A stretch of DNA of 64,000 nt from Struthio camelus (GCF_040807025.1 NC_090982.1:50079112-50143111); one strand, 5' to 3'. Positions 11,151 to 24,901 are shown, numbered from the stretch's first letter. Program-made: numbers and translations. The notes: generated by a model not told the origin, from the letters alone.

Positions 11151-14100
11151 CAGATCATGTATAGCTTGCTGGGCTGACTATTTATCTTAGCAGTTTTCTA
11201 AGCCAGCAATCTACATACCTGTCAAGAAGATACATGGTTTGCCTGCATGATCATACAGCATTTTCTAACCTTTTCAGATTTGAAATGTGATGACCAATCA
11301 AAAATTGCATACACAGGTTCTGTATAAATCATTAGCTGAATGCCTCTGTAAGAGATATAAACCAATCATACTCTGGAAATGTTTCAGCCCCTGATTGTGC
11401 AATAAAAGGTGTTTATTCAGGCTTTTGCACTTAATGGAGAACTTTACGGATATCAGGTTCTTTATACCTACTTCTTTGCAGGATCAGGGTCATAGCAATT
11501 GTATATTAATTCTAGGCATAAAATTACAATAAATAAAAAATAAGAATAGTATTAATAGTCACATGTTATTTTTCACACATATGCATTGCTATTTGTTTAG
11601 AAACTGCTGTTGTTCCAGAGCTCCACAAAGTTTTGCTCAGACTTTCTGCATGGTAATTAGTGCATTAACATGGACTTTTGGACAGCTCAGAATCACAGAG
11701 CAGAGATGGTACCTTCTTTTTATTCATAATTCCTGCTAATTACATTGATATTCACCAATTGTTTCTCATTCTAATTGCAAAAATAAATTCAAGCTCTCAC
11801 ACAGAATGGTAAGGGTCATCTTGGCTTGATGTGCTTTGCAGTCAGTTTTCATGTAAACATCACCTCTGCTACAGGAGAAATGTTAGCACTTATAGCAGAT
11901 GTTCTGAATGTAAAAGTTATGAACTTGAGTTAGTACAATTTTTCTTTCACCATTTTTGAATATACAAATGATATTCATTCTAGACTATTCCTGCTACATG
12001 TATTATGTCATTTTTTTCTCGTTTATCAGTTTTCCCTCATTTTAGAACATAACATGAATTTGTATCATATAAGTGCCTTTTAATAATAAATATAACTTAT
12101 CCCAGTGCATACAAAAATATCTTGCTGTTTTTCCAGAGAACTAGATAGAGACAATTAGAGATAAGATTCCTAAACATTGCAGTATTTGTGTAACTCACAC
12201 TAAGCTCTAATTTGCATTTTGTATGTGCTTTGAAATATGTCCCAAAGGCGCTTTTTGAAAAAATGTTTTTCATCACTCTGAGTTAACATGATCACATTTT
12301 TAAAACTTTATCCTTATAGCTTTATCATCACAACAATGATACATTCTTTCTTTTGATACGTGTCAAATGTCTACATAAATAAACCAAATATTTGGCACTG
12401 AATGAAAACTATCCATTTTCAGAAGACTAGTCTCTCTTTTGCGGATGCTAGTTAGGCACACAAATATTGTGTGTTATTATGCCCTGAGTTAAACTACCGT
12501 CCCTGCTGATGCTTGTGAATATAGTAAACAATTCTGAATATTTAGGGTCAATATTAATTTTGTAGGCATAACAATTGTATGTTAGCCTTATTGGCAAATC
12601 TTTACCCATCACTTCCTACTACAGTATAGAAGACGAGGTCTCGGTATCAGCTTCTTTATATACGTGCCCTCCAAATTTCAAACCCTATTTCTAAAACACT
12701 ACATCGATTAGTAAGTACGGTATCTGCCCACCTACCTACTCTCTCTTCTTTATGACCTAGTAATGATATTCTACCACACACTATGGATACCTATGCTATG
12801 CACATGCCTATGTAGCTATATCAGTATGTGCACGGTTAGTCTAGTTTCTTTTTTAATATTAATTTGAGACTTGGTATAAAGCTTTCATGCTACTCAAAAA
12901 AGATGTGATATCACAACCATTAATTTCAACAGAAGCCCAGAGTGAAAGCCTACTTGTGAGCCTGAGCTGCATGTTAGCTGATGCATTTCCAGTCTCCTAC
13001 TTTCAAACGAAAAAAAAATGCATTTGAGTTTCCGCCTCCAGCCCATTGTTTATTTGGCAAAAGCAGGAGCAAAGATCAACCCACAGTGGAGCAAGTCAAA
13101 CTGTATTTATTGCTGGGGTCCTATAAACTGAGTCATAATTGGAACTCTGAACCTGCAGAGACCCTTGTTAGAGTTTAATGGACTGGCAAGGTCAGTACAG
13201 CTTTCATGGTGAAAACGAAAAGTGCTGTCTAGGAGTTTAATGAGCACAATGACATTTCTGCATGCCCCCAAAAATTCCTGAGAGCATCTGGAGCTGGTTT
13301 GACTTGTTGCAACACTGGTTTTTGCTTTTTCTTTCTCTTCCTTGTTTTTCTTTTTGAGGGCAAGCTTGTTCACGAATGTCTTATGAAGAAGGGTACTTGG
13401 CGGAGGGCGGGGGAGTAGGAGGCTTTTTCTTGAGATCTGGTTTGAATGCTAGATTCAATATCTTTCTCTGGTGGAAATTTGAATGTAGTTCCACCTTTCA
13501 GCCCTCTGTACCCCACAAGGGAAAGGAAAAGCCAACAGCTGGCATAATTTTGCAAGGTTTACAGTGAATATTGCCACTATAATCTTACAAAGAGAAATGG
13601 ATTATTATTAGGAATTTGGTTCAAACTAAAGTGGCTGTACATTCCTTAATTTCATGTTTGTAAATAATACTCAACTTTTTCCTTTGTATTAACAAAGGCC
13701 CAGCTCATCAGCTGTGCTGTAAGTCCAGATAAAGCTACGAACAGGCACATTCATTTTAAAAATTTGGAAGAGGGGAAAAAAGACTCTTCTTGCCATCTAC
13801 AGTATCTTCTCTTCCCTGGAACGGCTGCTAGCTTTATATCTCATTAACCAATCCATTCAGAATCATTAGGGCTAGAGGGCTAATGAAGGCTTCTCTCAGT
13901 CTCACAATACTTATTAAAGCAGTCGACAAATCCTTAATGTGGTGTAACTTCCAATTAATTTTTTTAAGGTCAGCCTGTCACACTGCAATCAAGAGTACAA
14001 ATGCTCCATACGATTCCTCAGAGAAAAAGGCTTTCAGGTATTGACTCTCTGCCTATCATTATCCCTTTTGGGTGAAAAAAAAAAAATCTGTTCTTCAGTG
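11151..14100. promoter_or_regulatory. Candidate cluster of conserved non-coding regulatory elements
   Basis: No repeat or gene is visible across about 3 kb. At 11500-11880 TAATTA cores sit at 11654-11659 and 11737-11742, TAATTG at 11772-11777 and ATTAAT at 11505-11510, a dense set of homeodomain-type sites. At 13000-13330 CATTGTT (13044-13050, SOX-like) overlaps TGTTTAT (13047-13053, FOX-like), with a relatively GC-balanced context. At 13690-14030 there are further TAAT cores. This texture is typical of deeply conserved enhancers near developmental genes. That is inference: nothing in a single sequence proves conservation. Confidence 0.3.
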
Positions 14101-17100
14101 CCATACTAGCAATATGTAATAAAGCAGGAGCAAGAACACAGGAACAAGAACAAGCAAAAACGTGAAGTGACTCTCATGACCACATATGCATATACAGGAG
14201 ATTTCAATGTATGACAAAGCATAAAAGTCAGCTTAAGAAACGAGTAAAAAAATGCCTCTTATTGCATGTTTTTCTCATTGTTTAATTGACCCTTATTGCA
14301 CCCCAAGGAGGCCTTTCTTGTGCAGTAGCTTGGCCAGACAAAGCTCCTCTCCCTGCTCTCTGTTCCCTCTCTTTCTTCCCCATCTCTGCTTTTTTTATTT
14401 GCAGAGTTTTCCCTCCACAAAGGCCACTCTCTAATGGCAGTTTATGGATAAAATTCATCCCATTGACACCAAGCATGACACTGCCCTGTTCATTCATCTG
14501 CTGTCTATCCCTTTCCCTATCCCCAGTAAGAGTAAATTTTGTTCTCAGGTCCACAGGGCAGATGTCAGCTTGGTTAATTTTGCTCTCTCTACATGTGCAT
14601 TACTGGAGTTCAGTGCATATCCGGGTACAGCAGGATGTCAGTAAAGATGTGTCACGTGGGTCTCAAAACTCCAGGCACAATTTTGGCTCTACTGCTTCAA
14701 ATATGGATATCAATCCATCATTATTATATACCAGACTAGTTCAGTATTTTCCATTCTGTATAAGATATCTCGCTAGACAGCTACAGCTATTAAAATGCTT
14801 CACTTTATGGGTAATGGGTTTAAATAAAAGGGAAATACAAAACTTGGGGGAAAAATGCCTGAAATAAAGTAATGATCCTTTCAAATTTGACTACAGTTAT
14901 TAATAACCTTATTGCTTATTATTAATGAAAGAAAAAATGACATTTCCCTCCAAATTTATGCCCTTTCTTCCTAAAGAGGCCTTTGATTTCTCAAGAGATA
15001 TATTCTTCTTCCAGAGTGAGTGCTCCCAGAGATCCACCACCAAATGGCATATGGCTTGTTACAGTGATTAATGACAGAATTAATGCATAATATAATGTAT
15101 TTATTTAATTTACTGAATACAGTTCTAGTCTGGAATGTTTTTCTACTGGATGCCAAAAACGGCCGTACTAAGAAACGGACAAATCACTATGTATGGGTCA
15201 CGGCCTGCTGTTATTGCCTTCTGGCGACTGATTCAATAAGGAGAGCCATGTTGGCTGCACTGAACACACCTAAATGTTTTTTTCATTTTCAAAGACAGGA
15301 AGCAATTCCAGGACATTATTTTAAACACAGAGAATGGTTCTTAAATCTGTGGAAAACAGCAAAATGGAAGAAGCCTTTAAATCTAACTATTACAGCTTCA
15401 AGGGCAAAGCCCTACAGAACAGGCGCAAAGCTGCTACGTGGCCACCCTGAAGCCACACACAAGCTGGTTAACAGCCAGCATGTGTCCCACACCTAGCTTC
15501 ACTACAGAATAATGACTAGATATCAGATATGAATTCCTGACAGTCTCTAATGCTCCAATGGACACCACAATGTACTGGTCGAGTGTATGTGAAGTTGTTG
15601 TCTGTTGCCAGCTATCAGCAAGGAAGAAGTATTGATAGGAGCAGCTAGGGACGTTTTCCAGTTGTGGAAGTGCTAGAATCTATTTTCATGGCCATATGAC
15701 CATCTTCTGACCAGTGAATCTGGAAGTGTGTTGTTCACATATCCTTGACAGGTTTAATGAGGAGGAAATGCCATAGTGGCACTCTTAAAATCTTTTCTAA
15801 ATACTTCAAGTTAAAAAGTCATGGAAAATGAAGTGGTGTTCGTTTCTTTCATTTGGGTTACATTTGAGACAAACCCAAGCAGAGCGGACAGAATTTATTA
15901 GTGCTGTATCATTCTAACTGCAATGGAGATCTTCTCGCGAAACCTTATTTAAGTGCTTTTCCATAACAGTAACTAAAGTAGTGAATAAAAATATAATAAG
16001 TATGCAGTAGCAGTGCAGTTCAGGGAATAAACTACAAAATATGCATTGCCTTAGTTAATGTATACTCTTCTGACTTTCTCTGGCAGCACTTAGTAATTCA
16101 AAGTGATTAAATTAAATTGTTTTTCTATCTTTGTAATAAAGACAGAGTACACAGCCCCATTCCCTCAGTATAGGTTGGGATTTTATTACTTAGCCTGGTT
16201 CTTGCTTATAATTGGCCTTTTTGGTTCTCAATGAGCTGTGAATAAAATCCGAGATGTTCAGATTATGTTAAGGAGGATGCACTTACGAGTGAAATGCATT
16301 CAATTTTATGAGAAAATGATGAAGATTATGATTTCACTGTATCTGAAGTGCAAAATAAAAAGCTTTACACGGATAATCAAGATTCCTCTGTGTTCTATGT
16401 TAATGAGTATTGGCAGCTTCCAGGCTTATTTTCTTATTATAATTTATCAGACTTTTTTTTTTTTTTTAGTAAGATAGAGCTCTGGGACATTAACTAAGCT
16501 TCTCATGCAGATGGCTGGACGTAAAGCATCAACATGTGAGCTCAAGAGTTTTACTTCTTCATGTGGACATGTAGGAACAGGCAGACAGAATGAAGAGATA
16601 GAGGGAGAAATGTTCAATGCCTCATTATGCAATTTCAAAATGTGGCAATTTCCATACTTGAATCACAGTATACTTCAATATGTAATTCATAATACAGAAT
16701 GCTGGTGGTTTTTTATATTTGTAATGCAGTTTTTAGATGATTTTTACTGTAGCTTCAAAGAGTGATTTTTCTGCTCTTCTAGAAAGCTTCATATTAAAAA
16801 TCTAGTTCCTATTTTCAATTATTTAAAGATCCTCTCTTATACTATAGTCTGCATATTCTTGTTATATGTGGAGGCTTCCTTGAGTTGCATTCCATAAAAA
16901 TAGGATTAAATGTCAATTTCTGCCCTGAAGACTGTACAGTATAAAAGGCAGGATGATTAAGGTAAATGAACAAAGAGCATGGAAGATCCAGGCAACAATA
17001 GGATGTTTTAACATAATCTGGCTGTATGCATAATTCATAACAGCATTTCCTTACACAAGTAGGCTTTCCATGGGCAGTTCCAACAGGATTAGTTACATAA

Positions 17101-20100
17101 GCATGAATTGTTTGTATGACTAAGCCTTTTAGGACTGGACTCTTACTCTACGGAAATCATGCAAACACCTTTCAAAGAATCTGTAGTGGATTCATAAAAT
17201 CCCCTTTCACCTCTGGAGACCTTGACTGAGAACCGGATGATATCACTGTATTTAATAATAATACATGTTGTTTAGAGTTGCTTTATCTTTATTGGTCATT
17301 TGTCCATTTCCGAAAATGGCTACCTAGCATATAAACTGGCACAACTGTCTCCGTGCACACACGGGAGGCCTTAATAACAGCTGGTGTTGCCTTGGCAAAC
17401 TTGAGTGGAAAAGCTTCTGTGAGCACTAAAGTTCACTGAGTTTGAAAATGTATATGTTTATATCCCCCAAATTGCCTTTTAAGAAAGACTATTCAGACAG
17501 CGCAAGTCAAAAGTGGACTCATATAACACGGGTAATGAAGTGTACCCTTCTCTCTTTCACTGACGTAAATTGGAAAAGGCTTGGTTTAATATAGTCTCTT
17601 TCTCTCCTCCTGGAAATTTTATTCCAAAAAGAAGCAATCTAGGTCAGTCTCCTACTGGTGTACCAATTAGCAGGATATGTCCATTATATTTATTACCCCT
17701 CTGCAAGGTGTCAGACTTCAACTTAAGAGCTAGCAAAAACAGTATGACCTCAATTTACAGAAAATTGTGGTGTGTGAATGTTCCTTATTTTTTTCCAGTA
17801 ACTTGTTCCTCACTTTCCTGTACAATATATCTAAGTATTGCTGAGTTTAGAATGCCCAGATTTTACCACTTCCAGGACATTTTGTTGGCCTCATTTTGCA
17901 TTTTCAGTGACTATCACGGTAGTTTAACGTTCTGATAAGTACTGGAGGTCTTTGTAGTTAGGAAGCTGTCGTACTGAATACTCCAATAGAAATCTGATTT
18001 GCCAGTTTTTCCTTCTTATCTTTTACCCTAACGCTAAATGATAAAAATCACAGCACTGAGTGATGCCCTTCATTCTCATATCTGCCTCATAAAAAAATAG
18101 CCCCTCCTTGATCACTGTGGTATAGGAAGTAGTAAATGGAAATGCCTTCACAGAGTACGATTCAAGGATACGATTTGAAAGAAAAAAGAATCATCAAGCA
18201 TCTTGATGGGGGTAATATGAATGTTTCAATTGAAAAGTGAACTACTGAGAGAAGAAAACAAGGCAGAAGAGTTAAGAGTTTCCATAGCACCCAGATGGAG
18301 TCCATTCTCACTTCTTTCTAAAGCATGAACAGGAAATGGAGCAATCTTAAACATAAATATTATTTGGGAAACATATCAGAGCCCCTGAAAGTTGTCATTA
18401 TTCTAACCTCTACACATACGTTTCTAGAGGGCCTTGTTAATATGAAACAAAGACTAGCACAGCCAAATCAGTGGTTCTGTATTACGTCTTTTATCTCCTT
18501 ACCTCAGTTCTTCATTTCTTTTATGAGCACGATGTTCTGTCTGGAAGGGCTGATGGGATGATAAATTCATAAAAGTCTGGGAGCTGCCTATATTCAACTG
18601 CCATGGGTGCCAAACAAATGCTGACTTATAATAAAAAATAGTAGGCAGGAGGAAAAAAATCGTTTCAAGACAAGTCTAGAATTTACTTACAGTAACTCGG
18701 CTTCTTTCACAATTTGGGGGGAAAAATTAAAATTTTAGCAGAAAAAAACATTACTTTTCTTTTAATAATCATTTTAGTAAAGATTTGATTGTTCTGGGAG
18801 GGACAAGAACTTGATAAACAAAAAAGAGTAACAATTTGGGCACACAAAAAAAACCCCAAAATCTGTCACCTCTTTATCACAGACATAAAAGGCCTATGCA
18901 AGGAATTGCACAGCTCTGTACATCTTCCATCCAAATGAGTTTTCTACATGCTGTTGAGATGTGCTGTTAATACTGCTACTGCTATGTAATGAAGACCCTG
19001 TTTATCCCATTTATTCTAATTCTGAGGGTGACTGGCGGGCTTACATGAAACACAGAAATGTAATGAAAATATTTAAATGCTCATGCTGCAATATCAAATG
19101 GGACGGGTCATCCACACTGGGATGCAACTTCCACAAGGCAAAAATCACTCCAGAATCATCACTCTGGACCACTCAGTAGCGTTCAGCATTACTGTAATCA
19201 CCGTTAGAGTGTGGGCCAGTGACACAGTGTCAGATCTTCCATTTCATCAGCTCTACTCTGAGCAGGAGCTCCCTTTACTTCTACAATAAGAAAACTTTGC
19301 ACATGTTCAGGCAGTTCCCATTGAAATACAAGTTCTCCCATGACCTGTGACAGCAGCTCCTGGCTACTGCTTTGTCTCCCTTGCCCCCACATCATTTTTC
19401 ACATGCATCATTTACATAATTTTTAAGCAAAGAGTTCAAATCACCAACTAAATAAAGACTAGGTGAATATTTAGCTAGGCTTCAGAAGGTGATCTAGAAG
19501 AGCTCGGGATGAATTGTGAGAGGCACAAGCCATATTTCTCCTGAGGTCCCAGAAAGTCATGGCAGTTTAAACACTTTTCAAATATCTAACACGCTTCTCT
19601 TTTTCTTCCAGTAATCAAACAGAAATTGAAGCTACTTTCTTTTTACCTCTCCAGAGCCCTTTTCATGCTATTAATAGAGCTATTTGAAAAGAAGGTGTGC
19701 TTTCCAGCAGCACCTTTGCAGAGGCGTAAGTGGCAACATTGTATGTGCAAACTCAGTCTGGCCTCCACAGCGTATTCTTTTTATGAGCAGGACCTAATTT
19801 CTAATTTGTCCCTGTTTTTCCCTGATCATTTGAAGAGTTTCACTGCAGTTAGTTTGAAAAACACATTAATTGTAAGGGCTGTTTTCAGCAATGCGTGTCA
19901 TTTAGAATTTCCCAGGCTGATGGGTCATCACTACAAGACGTCATGCCTAGTTACTTCTGTCCGATACTATTATGTGACATGGCTGATGATATTGCATCAG
20001 CCCAGCAAAAGTGAAAAACAAATGGATTACTGAGTGCTGCAGTTAACTGTTTCAAACAAACATACATTTGGTCTCCTACGACCTGTTTGAAGGAGCTAAA

Positions 20101-20891
20101 ACATCAGCTATGCACAAATAAAGTGGTGCGCAGGTTTTTTCTAGGAGCTATGAGTAGCAAGAACTGTCATGTATGTCAGGGATACATTAACTCTAGGTAG
20201 AAAAGCTGTGAGGAAGAAATTTTCTAGGCAAATTAAAACTTACTGAAAACACTTACATGTTGTTTGATGCATACTAGTAATCTGTCACTTCGCAAGCTGT
20301 GAAGTGCATTTGAGGAATCTGTTGCTAGGTTTTATTATTTTGCTTTAGCATTGCATAAAGAGCTAGTTGAAAATTACATGCTGAAGCTTCTTTTCAAAGG
20401 CTTTTTGCTAAATTAATTTTACCTCCAAAAGTATCTGCTTTCCTTCAGCAACAAGAAAGAAGAAATTGAAATAGTCAGTGAAAAACTGAAAACAGGTTTC
20501 AGCCAAAAAGTAAAAACCTTTTGGACAAAACCTTCCCATATTAGGCCAAACATACTCAGATTTTCATGGCAAGTCAACATTTTCTCTAGAAAATAATGAC
20601 TATAATTTTGTTTTTGTTTTACTTTTATTGATACATCCTTCAGGGTGGAAAACTTTCCATGACATGGAAAGGCAATACCAAACTCATTTTCCAACCAACT
20701 CTAGCTAAGTGTCACCTACCATCTAGAGAATATAACCCAGAAACTAAGGGATTATATGGGCCAAGTCATATCCTCCATTCTCAAACTAGGCGACTAACTG
20801 CACTGTTATCTGTGAGAACTGGGAAATAGTTCCATGAGAACTAGCAATCTAACCCCAAAATATGGAGTTATAATAAAAACACTGTAATTAC
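14101..20891. other. Non-coding DNA, no gene recognised
   Basis: A pyrimidine-rich stretch at 14340-14420 and open frames of 193 codons (14286-14867) and 141 codons (15071-15496) have no recognisable domain, and I judge them chance. A 15-base T run is at 16453-16467. The intervals 15870-16420 and 17180-17430 look like candidate conserved non-coding DNA. In the second, CCATTT (17304-17309) and AAATGG (17314-17319) form an inverted pair around CCGA. TTCCCATTGAAATACAAG near 19317 could be an old repeat scrap. Confidence 0.45.
16453..16467. repeat. Poly(T) tract, 15 bases
   Basis: A homopolymer run preceded by ATTTATCAGAC. There is no associated retrocopy that I can recognise on the minus strand, where it would be a poly(A) tail. 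Confidence 0.75.
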
Positions 20892-20978
20892 CTGTCCAGT
20901 CAGAAGGAGCACTTCCAAAACCAGGGCACAGAGATCCAATAGAAGTATGGTTCCCCTTAGGGCAAGAATATCCAGTAT
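20892..20978 (-). other. Candidate coding exon, 87 nt, product unknown
   Basis: On the minus strand the segment follows GTTTCCATTTAG (3' splice-site-like) and ends CTGGACAG followed by GTAATTAC (5' splice-site-like). It is 87 nt, a multiple of three, and clearly GC-richer than its flanks. Two frames are open. One reads as a hydrophobic Leu-rich segment with the core T-I-L-L-L-D-L-C-A-L-V-L-E-V-L-L-L-T-G, which could be membrane-spanning. The other, phase 1-1, has two Cys and several Gly/Pro (C-P-K-G near the start, L-C-P-G-F-G in the middle). I do not recognise either. With no neighbouring exon found it may be an isolated intron-embedded exon, an exonised repeat, or chance. Confidence 0.25.
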
Positions 20979-23900
20979 CTAAATGGAAACGTATTAATTA
21001 AGGTTTCTTGTGAGCCTTTTTCACCCGTAAAAGCAAAGGAGAAGTAAGAATTTGCCCCTTACTGGATTATATAACAGAAATACATTCAGGATTCAATAGG
21101 GAATACATTTGAAATGACTGAATTAATCTTTTCCTTTCAGTCTCAAATACTCAAAGAGAACAGGACACTCAGTGAATAAATTCACTGACTGTTTGTCATA
21201 TAAACTATATAGGTGCCCCTGAAAATCTCATTCCTCCTTTTCTAATGATGATAAACTACTAATTAGTAATACACATCAAGAGACTATGTTTATAGTGGTA
21301 GCTGATAGGTAAAATGAGCTGACATACAAGGGGAAGATGAGACCGCATGCAGAATGAGTTTTACAAATAGGCTATGAAACACCAGGGCAAAGAGCCATAG
21401 TCAAAATTCAAATATATCTCTTTCAGTCTTTACTAAATAGGAGACACATGGGTAACTAAAGAAGCAAGGGAGCAAAACATCTGGGACAAAGAAAAAGGAA
21501 TTAAGATATCTTTGATTACCTTAGTAATGTATAGGAATCATTTTTATGTCTTTCACAGTGGTTCTAGCTACCTTACATAAAATGCAGCACAATAAACTGA
21601 ATTGAACACTCAAAAGACAGCTGCAGACTGCATATATTAATTGGTTACAACCTGAAGAGAACATTTGGAAAATGTTTTCTTCAACTCACTTTAAGACAGG
21701 ATAACACTGAGGTCCTTCAAAGGTCAGCAGGAAAAGCCAGAAAGATAAAATACACGAATCGTGTGCCTCTTGCAACAACGGCAAAGCTCAGTCTCCCCAA
21801 ACTCGATACCTTTCAACTTATGAGAAAAATAAAGATGTAGAGAACCAGAAGCACAGTGAAATATGTAGCACATTTGACACCTAATGCTAACAAAGCAGAT
21901 TGAGTATTGAAACTCAGTTGCAGGCTTTTTTCTCTAATATATCTATCTTTTGTCTGACAGTAAATTCACTCAATGCGTATGAACTTTTGATTAGCATGGA
22001 GTGCATCAGATATTTATTTTTTCTTTCCACTCAGTATAGCTGGAGAAAGAAAAGAATATCTGGATTTTGTTCCTCAGTGCACAGAGATTTACAGTAATTG
22101 AAATGCATAACATGCAGTGTAAATAATGTCTAATATACAGTAGGCATGCATTTACTTATAATGCATGTCACTGTAAAAGTTACAAAGAACCAGATTTTTG
22201 TTTTCAGTACGGTACATGTACATGAAATGTGTTCACTCAGAGCTAAATACTGGCTCAAGGAGGATTCTCTAATAGTGCTAACTGAATTTTTTGAATGGAA
22301 AATATCCTTCTGACAAAAAAAAAGGAGGTGTGAGAGAGAGACAGACAGAGACAGAGAAAAGTGTTTTCTGTCCAGAACTTCACCTTTTGTTTTATTCGAT
22401 TTAAAAGAACATCTGAAAACAAAATATTTTATCTAAGAACTGACTCCTAACCAGTCTGCAGTTCCCAGAGGGAAGCTTTGGAGCTGCTCTTTGGCAGAGG
22501 CTGTGGTCTCCAGTGAGATGACACATCTCAGAACGTACGGTTCCCTCTGGACCCCTCTGCAGCACAGGAGTAGCAGTCCAGCCTGCCAGGCTACACCACA
22601 GTGGCAAATGAGAACGTGAGAGAACCAGCCTACAGCTCCCACTGTGGCACCAGTGCTGAAATATTTCATGTTTGGCCAAAATCTTTTTACATTCATCCAA
22701 AATTTTTCAGCTTTAACTTTTTGCACTGACATATTTCATTTTTTCTAGGAAGAGAAAAATTCATCTTCTGATCACTTTTTTTCTATCCTCATTTAACCAG
22801 AGATGAAGCTTCATATATCAAAGGATTTGCAGCCCTGATACCTTACCATTTCCTGTGGGCTTGCAGGTATTGTCAGAGGATTGTGATGGCAGTGCAAGAA
22901 GGGCAAGAAAACTTGTGACTACTGATAATTTGGAGACAGCAGTACTGACAGGTATGACAGAGTTACTGCACAGCATCTATATGAGCTCATCAGAAATGTC
23001 TAACACCTATGGATGTACTGATAACGGTTGCAAAAGTATATAGTAAAGGCAGATCTTTATAAAAGCAGCATCTAATAAATAAAAGCTGGTAAGTCTCATT
23101 CTTTGGTAGACAGGAAAAATTAGATATAAAAAGAATGACTGAGACTGTTGATTATAACATCTAACATTTAGTTTTCCACTGTTTACTCCCTCATCCTTTC
23201 AGAAAAAAAAAAATTAAAATAGAAAAAAGGAGAGCAGTAACATTAATCAGAGTTGAGTATGTTTCTTCTGGTTTTAGATTTTAGATTAAAAAGAAACCAT
23301 GAAATTCCAGGACAAAAATTAAAAGTAGATTATTCGGTGTCTTAAAGAAAACGTTGAAACAGAATGAAGACAGCACTTACAAAAAAATGGTCTGCTTCAA
23401 AAAACATAGAGGTACCTGATGGTGGAAGCGATGGGCCTCAGAGAAGGTCATCATCAGTTAATGCACTGCTTTCAGACCGCTAGCACTGAAGTCAATGTCA
23501 ACATTAGAGTAAATGGAGTCATTATAATGTAACGAATATTCTGCACTGTGAAAGCCTAGGGCATTGCCTAGGATACAATGCTGTCACAAAGCAGCACTTC
23601 AAAAAGGGGGCACTTCAGTTATAAAACAAAAATACTTTGCTTCAGAAATTTCAAAGTCAGAAAACATCATGGTGGTGTTATACATATGCAGTAATCTACA
23701 TGGAAGGTTTGTAGTAGCAAGAAGCTATAAAAAGATACAAAGAAAACTGACACATTAGGCATCCAATTAAGAAAAAAAACTTTTTTTGCTTCCAAAACAT
23801 TTTAAATATTTAATTTCTTAAATATTCCAGTTGCTTCAAAAATATAGAAATCCTCCTATAAGTAATTCCAAGTTTTTATATTTAGCATGTATTTGCTCTC

Positions 23901-24729
23901 TATCCTCTAAACATTACTGAACACCTATTAAACTTTAAACCTTGCTTAACTACTACTTCATCATAACATTTTTTTCCATACCATTTTCCCTTCAGGGCTG
24001 TTTAAGATCCCATATACTGAGTTTTAATCTTGGATCAAAGTCTGAAGGTAAATATTCTTTATAATAGCAGTCATGGAGGGTTTTTAGTGTTAAGACATCT
24101 TTAGATTTCGGTTAGGTTTGAAAACTTAGCACCATTAGCACTCAACTTAGCACCAAAGAAGTTAAATAACTACAACTATAGCCTCCTTCTAGCTTCATTG
24201 ACTATTTTCTTTCTGTGCTTACAAAAACGTGTCTTCAATCCAGGTATGATATCAACCCATGCTGTAGTAATGACACTAAGAAACTCTACTTCACTCTCAG
24301 ACAAGAGACCTGCAATAGAGCTCTAAGAACTGAGAAGCTCACAGTGTTTATGTTTTATATTCTGCATAAGAAAAACATCACATGGACAGCCCACACAATA
24401 GAGAGATTATTGTAGCTTAAAAATAAATTCTTGTCTTTCTGTACAAGGAGAGAACAGCATTATATATGTGCATTGTAGCTTAACATAAAAGCTACCATCT
24501 GGTGTTTACCTTTTATTTGGCAATGACATGATTGCATTATTATAACAGATTTTATCTGTTAATTACTAGGTAGTAAAAGAGATTCCGTACTCAAACTACA
24601 CAATGCAAAATATGATCACTGCAGTAACTAGTACTGGATGTTTTTTGTCAGTGAAAAAATGACTACCAAATGCAAACAACCTAGGACATACAAGCTAAAG
24701 TGAATCTAACAAGCCCTAGTAAATAGACT
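20979..24729. other. Non-coding DNA with one GC-richer patch
   Basis: No gene is recognised. A (GA)/(CAGA) simple-sequence stretch occupies about 22330-22360. A patch at 22437-22640 is noticeably GC-richer than the surroundings and is open in two overlapping minus-strand frames of 99 codons, neither with a recognisable domain. The remainder is AT-rich and unremarkable. Confidence 0.45.
22330..22360. repeat. Purine-rich GA/CAGA simple repeat
   Basis: GTGAGAGAGAGACAGACAGA and a further AGACAGAGA form a short imperfect microsatellite downstream of a 9-10 base A run. Confidence 0.7.
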
Positions 24730-24901
24730 ACAGGGCAGGGATTCCAGATTTGGCTCTGCCTCTGACCTGCTGAGGGACCTTCTGTGTGTCTCATTTTATC
24801 CAGCTGGTAAATGGAATAACGGTGCTGAACTCTTTGTAAAAGATGCGAGCAGCTGTTGATGAAGAAAAGCTATATAAAAGGCAACATATTGTTACTGTTA
24901 C
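24730..24901 (+). mobile_element. MIR/CORE-SINE-like element, plus strand
   Basis: The sequence follows the order of an amniote MIR-type SINE. TTTGGCTCTGCCTCTGACC is followed by TGCTGAGGGACCTTCTGTG, matching the 'tgaccttgggcaag' block. Then comes CATTTTATCCAGCTGGTAAA with TGGAATAACGG, matching 'ccatctgtaaaatggggataat'. CTTTGTAAAAGATG and AAAGCTATATAAAAGGC match the 3' 'gcgctatataa' part, ending in TTGTTACTGTTACC in place of the ATT-rich tail. Divergence is high, as expected for an element inactive since early amniotes. The exact subfamily is not determined. Confidence 0.7.

Noticed and set aside
14286..14867. Open frame of 193 codons, plus strand, the longest outside the CR1 copies
   Set aside because: It begins at a non-ATG codon, spans pyrimidine-rich simple sequence, has no recognisable domain, and overlaps equally open short frames on both strands. 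It is most likely chance.
15071..15496. Open frame of 141 codons, plus strand
   Set aside because: No domain, signal peptide or recognised family; composition follows the AT-rich background.
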